This document shows, piece after piece, positions 9,686 to 15,513 of a DNA stretch of 16,218 nucleotides. Numbering within the stretch: position 1 is the stretch's first letter; every line of letters starts with the position of its first letter. Under the pieces are notes generated by a model that saw only the letters and a program-made list of their open reading frames with translations, ran no database searches and was not told the origin of the DNA. The position numbers were made by a program, and so were the translations under genes. The stretch comes from Bacteroidales bacterium (GTDB lineage Bacteria; Bacteroidota; Bacteroidia; Bacteroidales; UBA3824), in NCBI GenBank assembly GCA_017645985.1, contig JAGCNK010000078.1, forward strand, positions 1-16,218. The letters run 5' to 3'.

Positions 9686-9740
9686 TTAACCAAAGGGCGG
9701 AGCAGCCGCCAACATTTCCGGCGGCTGCGAAACCCGTTAA
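9686..9740 (+). promoter_or_regulatory. Strong intergenic mRNA hairpin without U-tract
   Basis: A perfect 9-base-pair G+C-rich stem, GCAGCCGCC (9702-9710) with GGCGGCTGC (9720-9728), closes a 9-base loop AACATTTCC. It extends outward through GGG (9695-9697) with CCC (9733-9735) and TTAAC (9686-9690) with GTTAA (9736-9740), separated by small internal loops. It lies 3 bases after the XusE-like stop and 15 bases before the next ATG. There is no run of T after the stem, so it is not a standard intrinsic terminator. It more likely acts in mRNA processing, 3'-end protection of the upstream message, or control of the downstream gene. Confidence 0.75.
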
Positions 9741-9755
9741 ATAAAACAGACCATT

Positions 9756-11873
9756 ATGAAGTACACAAACAAATGGCTATTGGCACTACTGCCTGCGGCG
9801 TTGTTATCTTCGTGCGCCGAAGACGTTTTTGAGCCGTACCAAGTGGACAAACCCGCCTCGCTCAAAGAGGCTGAGTACCTCACTGGATACAACACTCTGC
9901 AATCATACACGCAGCTAAAACTCAGTGCCGACGCCGATTTCAAAGCATACAACAACAGAGGCGCACTGTACAATATCGTAGCCTCAAACTTCAAAGAAGT
10001 TTCGGCTGCTGCCACAGCTACTCACGCAGCACTTGTTGACGAAAAAACAGGTATTGTAAACTCATCAGCTATTTACGACGTAGTAACTGGAGCCAAAAAC
10101 GCCGAGCAGAGCGTTTTCGGTACTGCAATATTCGGCAACACCAACGTCAGCGGCAAGTATCTTCAGTCTCTTGTAGCCGACAGAATCGACCCGAACGCAA
10201 CAGCAGCTCCGAAAATTCAATATGACTCTCTTCTTGTTTTCAATGCAGACTGCGAAGGTGAGGATATGCAATCATTTTCAGCTAACGGCAACTGTAGTGT
10301 AAAACTTGACAATAAAGGTAAAGGCGGTGGCAATTGCGTAGTATTCACAAACAATGGCACAGGTTCTGACACTTGGAGTTCTCAATTTTTCGTAACATTA
10401 TCAGCTCCTGTCCCTGCGGGTACGGAAATTGAGTTAAGCGTAGATATTAAAGCTGATGTAGACATTTCAGACGGTTTAGCTACCCAAGCGCATAAAAAAG
10501 TAGCCCCAGGAGAAAATGGTTATATTGCCTATGGAACATTTGGAGCCCCAAAATTCACAACCGACTGGGCTACATACTCATTCAAAGCCGCTTCGCCATC
10601 AGACGAGTGCCAACGTATAGCTTTTGACCTTGGTAAGGCTCCTGCTACCAATTTTTATTTCGACAACATCAAAGTTCACGCTGTATTAGAGATTGATGCT
10701 CCTGCAGAATACTGGGTTGACATTGTTGACAACGGTGACTGCGAAGGTGAGAGTGTTGCTTCTTTTTTCCAAGTTACTGGAGGAGAAACAAATCCAACAG
10801 AAAGCGCAGTATTGGTTCCTGGTGCTGGTAAAGACGGCTCTCAAGGTATAGTAGTTAACGCTACAGCAAAACTAAATGTAACATGGGATAATCAATTTTT
10901 CATCCGATTTACCGAACCGATACCTGAAAACAGCGACTTTAAATTCAGTATGGATATTAAAGCAGAAACTGCCACTGGCAAAGGTATAGGAACACAATCT
11001 CATGCCGAACCAAGATCTTATATCAACCACGGTACGTTTGGTTTCCCCGAATTTAAGGATGATTGGTCTCATTACGAATTTACAGGAACAATGACAGGAG
11101 GTAATTGCCAATCTATAGCCATAAACCTTAGCGAGTTTGACAATGCCAATAAATACTATTTCGACAACATCGTGTTCCAAATCAAGAAAGAAAACAAAGC
11201 TACCATTCCTCTCACTCCCGAAGAGAAACAAGCAAACCTCAACGTTGCACTTGACAAGTGGATCACTGGTATCTTTGAAGGTGCCGACGGCTACATTACC
11301 GACTGGGTATTGTTTGAAGGTATCTTTGACAAAGACGGCACCCTTAAAGCAAAAGAAGTTAAAGCCGATAATGAGTTCGTTTGGCAGAGCTATTACGATG
11401 ACCCCGATGCATACCTTCACGACGTCGCTAAAAAAGCACGCGAGCTCGGAGCCAAGAAGCTATTTATTAGCGAATCCGATCTCGCAAACAGTGGCAAGCT
11501 CGCAAAACTCGTTGACTGGGTTAAAGGCTTCGAAACAGACGAAACATCAACCATCGACGGTATCGACGCACAATTGGGCAAGATAGAGTTTGCCGACGAT
11601 ATGAGCGCATGGAAACAGTCGTACGATGAAATGTTGGCAGGACTTGCCGCATCAGGCAAGCTCATCCGCATCTCTGGCATCACTATCGACGATTCCAAAG
11701 CTAAGGAAACCGAACAGCAGAAAGCCATCGGCGAGTTCTACGCCTATATCATCAAGAAATATCTTGAGGTTATACCTGCTTCACAGCAGTACGGTGTATC
11801 GCTGCCCACCAGCCTCTGGTCTGACAACAACCGTACACACCAGTACGGCAGCCTTGCCGACGGTCTCAAATAA
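9756..11873 (+). CDS. Catalytically inactive GH10-like lipoprotein with two inserted binding modules
   Basis: This 705-residue predicted surface lipoprotein has lipobox LLSSC with Cys20 followed by AED. Residues about 40-155 and 482-705 are GH10-like and flank two binding modules. Landmarks shared with the true GH10 at 13547 are TIPLTPEEKQ, ADGYITDW, FVWQSYY, TIDGIDAQLG, GKLIRIS and ASQQYGV. Aligned without gaps to that protein, acid/base Glu361 becomes Gly522 (DWVLFEG for AWDVVNE) and nucleophile Glu505 becomes Gly641 (ISGITI for ISELDM). The subsite motif GHTLAWHSQ becomes GTAIFGNTN, His470 becomes Gly608, and the C-terminal barrel end is shortened. The frame is intact and reads as coding, so it is a pseudoenzyme rather than a decayed gene. 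It is last in the operon, where xyn10C sits in the classic xus order. The likely role is xylan capture at the surface. Residual activity with Glu521 as a shifted acid is possible but unlikely. Confidence 0.88.
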   Translation: MKYTNKWLLALLPAALLSSCAEDVFEPYQVDKPASLKEAEYLTGYNTLQSYTQLKLSADADFKAYNNRGALYNIVASNFKEVSAAATATHAALVDEKTGIVNSSAIYDVVTGAKNAEQSVFGTAIFGNTNVSGKYLQSLVADRIDPNATAAPKIQYDSLLVFNADCEGEDMQSFSANGNCSVKLDNKGKGGGNCVVFTNNGTGSDTWSSQFFVTLSAPVPAGTEIELSVDIKADVDISDGLATQAHKKVAPGENGYIAYGTFGAPKFTTDWATYSFKAASPSDECQRIAFDLGKAPATNFYFDNIKVHAVLEIDAPAEYWVDIVDNGDCEGESVASFFQVTGGETNPTESAVLVPGAGKDGSQGIVVNATAKLNVTWDNQFFIRFTEPIPENSDFKFSMDIKAETATGKGIGTQSHAEPRSYINHGTFGFPEFKDDWSHYEFTGTMTGGNCQSIAINLSEFDNANKYYFDNIVFQIKKENKATIPLTPEEKQANLNVALDKWITGIFEGADGYITDWVLFEGIFDKDGTLKAKEVKADNEFVWQSYYDDPDAYLHDVAKKARELGAKKLFISESDLANSGKLAKLVDWVKGFETDETSTIDGIDAQLGKIEFADDMSAWKQSYDEMLAGLAASGKLIRISGITIDDSKAKETEQQKAIGEFYAYIIKKYLEVIPASQQYGVSLPTSLWSDNNRTHQYGSLADGLK
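10218..10700 (+). other. First CBM-like module inserted in the GH10-like protein
   Basis: Residues about 155-315 contain FNADCEGEDMQSF at the start, then WSSQFFV, VDIKADVD, TQAHKK, GYIAYGTFGAP, TTDWATY, CQRIAFDLG and FYFDNIKV. Each signature block has a match in the second module and in the XusE insert. The opening NADCEGE is repeated as NGDCEGE at the start of the second module, which marks the two as a tandem duplication. Boundaries are set by these repeats and are approximate. Confidence 0.75.
10714..11193 (+). other. Second CBM-like module inserted in the GH10-like protein
   Basis: Residues about 320-479 contain NGDCEGESVASFF, TWDNQFFIRF, MDIKAETA, TQSHAE, SYINHGTFGFP, KDDWSHYEF, GGNCQSIAINL and KYYFDNIVF. 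It is nearer to the XusE insert in the WDNQF and GGNC blocks than the first module is. Base composition is low in G+C here: by my count 21 of 60 bases at 10861-10920 and 24 of 60 at 11041-11100, against 34 of 60 at 11401-11460 in the GH10-like part. Confidence 0.75.
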
Positions 11874-11902
11874 CCCCGGCGCATAGCACTGAATTTTAAT
11901 CA

Positions 11903-11942
11903 ACAGCGGAGCTGAAAACAAATCAGCCCCGCTGTTTTTTTT
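11903..11942 (+). terminator. Rho-independent terminator of the xus-like operon
   Basis: The stem ACAGCGGAGCTGA (11903-11915) pairs with TCAGCCCCGCTGT (11923-11935), 12 of 13 positions with one A-C mismatch, and is closed by a 7-base loop AAACAAA. It is followed by an unbroken T run to 11942. It begins 30 bases after the stop of the GH10-like gene and precedes the repeat-promoter region of the ATPase gene. Confidence 0.9.
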
Positions 11943-11944
11943 GT

Positions 11945-12076
11945 TTCAGGGTTGGATTTTATTAAAAAAACACTATTTTCAGGGTTGGATTTTGTGAAAA
12001 AATGACGGTTTTCAGGGTTGGATTTTATTAAAAAATCACTATTTTCAGGGTTGGATTTTATTATAAAATGTGTATA
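11945..12076 (+). repeat. Four 33-base tandem repeats running into a promoter
   Basis: Units start at 11945, 11978, 12011 and 12044, an exact 33-base period. Each begins TTCAGGGTTGGATTTT; units 1, 3 and 4 continue ATTA and unit 2 GTGA. The 3' half of each unit is A-rich and more variable. Units 1 and 3 are nearly identical. Every unit carries TTGG at the same offset; in unit 4 this is the -33 element of the ATPase promoter. Three helical turns per unit would place repeated contacts on one face of the DNA, which suits an operator array. No protein is identified. Confidence 0.9.
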
Positions 12077-12080
12077 TTTG
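12051..12080 (+). promoter_or_regulatory. Bacteroidetes-type promoter of the ATPase gene
   Basis: TTGG (12051-12054) and TATATTTG (12073-12080) are 18 bases apart and match the Bacteroidetes -33 TTG / -7 TAnnTTTG consensus. The ATG at 12100 follows about 20 bases later, which implies a short leader. The -33 element belongs to the fourth 33-base repeat. Confidence 0.75.
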
Positions 12081-12099
12081 CACTGTAAATCTTTTGATT

Positions 12100-13452
12100 A
12101 TGCAGTACTTTAATAGACATATCGACAACGAACTCCTCAACTGGAAAAACACACCAAATCGCAAACCCCTTCTTTTAAGAGGGGCACGGCAGGTGGGTAA
12201 ATCTACTGTGGTAAGGCATTTGGGCAGAACATTTAAATATTTTGTTGAAATTAACCTTGAAAAACAACCGGCATTTAAAACCCTTTTTTCCGACAATATT
12301 GACGTTAAAAAAATTTGTGCCGAAATCAGTGCCGTTGTATCTATCCCGATAATTCCCGGCAAAACTCTGCTCTTTATCGATGAGATTCAAACCTCACAGC
12401 AAGCAATAATGTCGTTGCGGTATTTTAAAGAAGATTACCCCGAATTACATGTAATTGCAGCAGGTTCGCTTTTAGAGTTTACTCTATCAGAACTACCATC
12501 ATTCGGTGTAGGAAGAATACGATCTATGTATGTTTACCCATTTTCTTTCGATGAGTTTTTGATGGCACAGAATCTCGATATGCAAATAAATGCCAAAAAC
12601 AATGCCGATAGTAATAATCCACTATCATTACCATTGCACCAAAGCCTTCAAAGCCAATTGCGATCATTCTATCTTACAGGAGGAATGCCAGCAGCTGTAA
12701 CCGAATGGCTAACATCGCACAATTACATCGAAGTATCACGCATACACAACGACATATTAGACACGTATCAAGATGACTTTGCCAAATACAAGAAAAAAAT
12801 AGCACCCTCACTTTTGCGCCAGGTACTTAAATCAGCTGCGTTGCAAGCTGGGAAAAAATTTGTATACGCCCAAGCCGGCGAAGGCATTCCGTCAGCACTG
12901 ATAAAAGATACTCTCAATCTGTTATCATTGGCGGGAATTATCATCCCCGTAACTCATACCAATGCCAACGGCATTCCTTTGGGTGCAGAAGAAAACCCTA
13001 ATTATTGCAAATATCTATTTCTTGACACTGGGCTGATGTTAACAATGCTTGGAACACCGCCAGCAGATATTCTTCTATCCAACGAAACCGATTTGGTAAA
13101 CAAAGGTGCCATTTCGGAAATGTTTGCCGGATTGGAACTTGTAAAGTACGATGATTGTTTTAAAAAAGCCGAACCTCATTACTGGCAAAACACATCGCGC
13201 AACGCAGATGCCGAAGTAGACTATCTTACAGTACATAACGGCAAAATACTTCCTATCGAAATCAAAGCCAACACCAAAGGTAGTATGCAAAGTCTATATT
13301 TTTTTATGCGCAAAAAGCATATTACAGATGCCACAAGAATTTCGATGGAAAATTTTAGTAGTTTTGTTAGAACCGACACTGAAGACAACGATGCTGAGAG
13401 AAAAATAACCATTGTACCACTTTACGCCATCAATAGTCTTTTCAGAAAATAA
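12100..13452 (+). CDS. AAA+ ATPase, AAA_14/DUF4143 family
   Basis: This is a 450-residue cytoplasmic ATP-binding protein of a family abundant in Bacteroidetes, whose role is not established. Visible parts are Walker A GARQVGKST (residues 28-36), Walker B LLFIDEIQ (90-97), a sensor-like strand HVIAAGSLLEF (about 117-127), and VYPFSFDEFL after it. A helical middle follows, then a DUF4143-type C-terminus containing AEVDYL and LPIEIKA, a PD-(D/E)XK-like pattern. A GTG at 12070 is in frame, but it lies next to the -7 element and cannot be transcribed from that promoter, so I use ATG 12100. The gene is A+T-rich (18 G+C of 60 at 12241-12300 by count) and lies between an operon terminator and the GH10 promoter, so it is an independent unit. 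It may be an insertion into the xylan locus. No signal peptide or transport function is seen. Confidence 0.92.
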   Translation: MQYFNRHIDNELLNWKNTPNRKPLLLRGARQVGKSTVVRHLGRTFKYFVEINLEKQPAFKTLFSDNIDVKKICAEISAVVSIPIIPGKTLLFIDEIQTSQQAIMSLRYFKEDYPELHVIAAGSLLEFTLSELPSFGVGRIRSMYVYPFSFDEFLMAQNLDMQINAKNNADSNNPLSLPLHQSLQSQLRSFYLTGGMPAAVTEWLTSHNYIEVSRIHNDILDTYQDDFAKYKKKIAPSLLRQVLKSAALQAGKKFVYAQAGEGIPSALIKDTLNLLSLAGIIIPVTHTNANGIPLGAEENPNYCKYLFLDTGLMLTMLGTPPADILLSNETDLVNKGAISEMFAGLELVKYDDCFKKAEPHYWQNTSRNADAEVDYLTVHNGKILPIEIKANTKGSMQSLYFFMRKKHITDATRISMENFSSFVRTDTEDNDAERKITIVPLYAINSLFRK

Positions 13453-13463
13453 CCTATATATTT

Positions 13464-13494
13464 TTTGCCATATCAAAAAGGTTGTTTATATTTG
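13464..13494 (+). promoter_or_regulatory. Bacteroidetes-type promoter of the GH10 gene
   Basis: TTTG (13464-13467) and TATATTTG (13487-13494) are 19 bases apart, an excellent match to the Bacteroidetes consensus and with the same -7 octamer as the ATPase promoter. The leader to the ATG at 13547 is about 45 bases. It contains TCAATACT at 13511-13518 and 13522-13529 and a near copy TTAATACT at 13536-13543, a short repeat that could be a regulator site. This supports transcription of GH10 apart from the main operon. Confidence 0.8.
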
Positions 13495-13546
13495 GCGGTG
13501 AAAAAGAACATCAATACTCTATCAATACTTTTAAATTAATACTTTT

Positions 13547-15370
13547 ATGAAAAAATTATTGCTACTTGCCGCAGCGGCTACGCTCGTGCTTACCGGCTGC
13601 AAAAAAGACAACAACGACCCGGAACCTAATACGGTCGTTAACAATGACCAAAACAAAAACAAGGACAACCCAAACAACAACAATGGGAACCAAGATCCTA
13701 ACAACGACAATCCTTCGTCGTTGCCAAACTTTCTTAAAGCGTGCATCAATCGCGACGCCCATCCTATCTTTAAGTTTAGCGGCGCACTCGATGTGGGCGA
13801 ATTTAACCGCAACCAAAACGGCATCAGAGACACTGTATCTGCACATTTCGATGAGATTGTGGCGGGCAACGCTATGAAATACGGTTCAGTGGTAAACGGT
13901 AGCGGAAAGATGGATTTCAGCCGCGTTAAGCAGTTCTGCGCCGACGCCAAATCCGCAGGTCTTTCTATCTTTGGTCATACCCTCGCATGGCACTCGCAGC
14001 AACAACCCGGTTATCTTTTGGGCCTTATGAAAGACAAGGAAAAGGAAGTGCCCGAGGAACAAATGATAGATGTGGAGGATTACTCTATCGAGTATAGCTC
14101 TATGTCAAAGTATGATTTTTGGCACGGCGATTTTAAAAACGACGAAACCAATTCAGATTACAGCATCGACCTATCTAACAAGATGCTCCACATCAAAAAC
14201 AACAAAGTGCCCAACCCCACCTATTCGGTGCAATACGTAATCGCATCTAACCTCGGTATCAATGAGGGCGTCAACTACAATATGACGATTAAAATCAAAG
14301 CATCGGCAGCTACTACAATCGGTTTGCAAATCGGCAGTTTCTATCCCAACTGTTACAACGGTTCGCTCAACATTACCGACGAAATGAAAGAATACACCGT
14401 ACCGTTCGAAGCTGTTGTTGGCGACGGCCATATAATGTTGCAGAGCGGCGAATTTGTCGGCGACATTTGGATAGAAAGTGTCAATATCACTCATAAAGGC
14501 AGCGGCGAGACCATACCGCTTACCGAACAAGAAAAACGAGATGCTCTTGCAACGGCTATGGACAACTGGATCAAAGGTATGATGGATGCCACAGATGGAT
14601 ATGTAAAAGCTTGGGACGTGGTAAACGAGGCTCTGTCGGGCGCTGACGGCGACGGCGACGACATCTACGACCTTCAAAATTACAAGAACAACAACATCGC
14701 CGACCCCACCAACGTTTCGTCGGGCACATTCTACTGGCAAGTTTATATGGGCGACCTTGAATATGTGCGCACCGCTGTGGCATCTGCTCGCAAGCACTTT
14801 AAAGGCAATGCTGCAGACCTTAAACTATTTATCAACGACTACAATCTTGAATCCACATGGGACGACAACGGCAAGCTTAAGTCGCTTATCAAATGGATAG
14901 AGAAATGGGAGGCCGATGGCGTTACCAAAATCGACGGTATTGGCACTCAGATGCATATCACTTGCTACGAAAACACTACGCTGCAAAAAGACTGCGAGGA
15001 GCACATCGTTAAAATGCTTCAGCTAATGGCAAACACTGGCAAACTTGTAAGAATATCAGAACTTGATATGGGTTACAAGCGTGGCAACGACCGATGGAAC
15101 GGACAAAACTTAGCCACCGCCCAACTCACCGCTGCTGAACACCAGAAAATGGCTGACTATTACAAGTTTATCGTCACCAAATATTTTGAAATAGTACCTC
15201 CTGCTCAGCAGTACGGCATTTGCCAATGGTGCTTAACCGATGCGGCTGGCAATGTAGGCGACCAAGACGGATGGCGCAACGGCGAACCCGTAGGTATCTG
15301 GACGCAAGGCTTCAAACAGCGCAAGGCTGCATTCAAAGGCTTTGCAGAAGGTCTCGCCGAAAAGAAATAA
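13547..15370 (+). CDS. GH10 endo-1,4-beta-xylanase lipoprotein with inserted binding module
   Basis: This 607-residue endo-xylanase should cut beta-1,4-xylan at the cell surface by the retaining mechanism. The lipobox is LTGC with Cys18 followed by KKD, a surface-export pattern, then an Asn/Asp-rich flexible linker (about 21-55). GH10 residues run from about 56 to 165 and 319 to 607. Key motifs are VAGNAMKYGSV, FGHTLAWHSQ (His144, Trp148, His149), WDVVNEAL with acid/base Glu361, TQMH with His470, ISELDMG with nucleophile Glu505, and YGICQWCLTD. All expected catalytic residues are present. Residues about 167-318 are an inserted module. The gene has its own promoter and terminator. It corresponds by architecture to Xyn10C of the xus locus, displaced from the operon by the ATPase gene. 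I am sure of the family and fairly sure of xylan as substrate. Confidence 0.96.
   Translation: MKKLLLLAAAATLVLTGCKKDNNDPEPNTVVNNDQNKNKDNPNNNNGNQDPNNDNPSSLPNFLKACINRDAHPIFKFSGALDVGEFNRNQNGIRDTVSAHFDEIVAGNAMKYGSVVNGSGKMDFSRVKQFCADAKSAGLSIFGHTLAWHSQQQPGYLLGLMKDKEKEVPEEQMIDVEDYSIEYSSMSKYDFWHGDFKNDETNSDYSIDLSNKMLHIKNNKVPNPTYSVQYVIASNLGINEGVNYNMTIKIKASAATTIGLQIGSFYPNCYNGSLNITDEMKEYTVPFEAVVGDGHIMLQSGEFVGDIWIESVNITHKGSGETIPLTEQEKRDALATAMDNWIKGMMDATDGYVKAWDVVNEALSGADGDGDDIYDLQNYKNNNIADPTNVSSGTFYWQVYMGDLEYVRTAVASARKHFKGNAADLKLFINDYNLESTWDDNGKLKSLIKWIEKWEADGVTKIDGIGTQMHITCYENTTLQKDCEEHIVKMLQLMANTGKLVRISELDMGYKRGNDRWNGQNLATAQLTAAEHQKMADYYKFIVTKYFEIVPPAQQYGICQWCLTDAAGNVGDQDGWRNGEPVGIWTQGFKQRKAAFKGFAEGLAEKK
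14045..14500 (+). other. Binding-like module inserted in the GH10 xylanase
   Basis: Residues about 167-318 interrupt the GH10 barrel at the point where the GH10-like paralogue carries its two modules, just before ETIPLTEQEKR. The segment is beta-rich (MTIKIKASAATTIGLQIGSF, HIMLQSGEFVGDIWIESVNI) and ends with the IWIESVNI strand typical of CBM4/9/22 sandwiches. It lacks the WDNQF, TQxH and YYFDNI blocks of the other three modules, so it belongs to a different subgroup. Its G+C content is similar to its host. Confidence 0.65.
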
Positions 15371-15399
15371 TTGCTAAATAATCATATTTCTAACCACAC

Positions 15400-15440
15400 A
15401 AAAAAACTGCAACCCTCATTTGAGGATTGCAGTTTTTTTT
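15400..15440. terminator. Terminator usable on both strands, between GH10 and HNH genes
   Basis: ACTGCAACCCTCA (15406-15418) pairs with TGAGGATTGCAGT (15421-15433), 12 of 13 positions. It is preceded by an A run and followed by eight T. It therefore works as an intrinsic terminator for the GH10 transcript on the + strand and, read on the other strand, for the convergent nuclease gene. It begins about 30 bases after the GH10 stop. The rest of 15371-15513 shows nothing further. Confidence 0.88.
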
Positions 15441-15513
15441 ATTGGTGATAAAGTGTTAACTCTCCTTAAACAGTTCAAAGAACAACTATTTTTGTTTAAA
15501 AGTAAGTAATCTT

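Noticed and set aside
9686..9740. Hairpin as an intrinsic terminator ending the operon after the XusE-like gene
   Set aside because: No T run follows the stem, and no promoter match is seen before the next gene 15 bases later.
9756..11873. GH10-like gene as a decayed pseudogene
   Set aside because: The reading frame is uninterrupted, the lipobox and modules are intact, and changes are concentrated at active-site positions, which fits loss of catalysis rather than random decay.
11945..12076. Possible CRISPR array
   Set aside because: The 33-base units are contiguous, with no unique spacers, and no cas-like gene is present.
12070..12099. GTG start adding 10 residues to the ATPase
   Set aside because: It lies just before the -7 element at 12073-12080, so a transcript from that promoter would not contain it.
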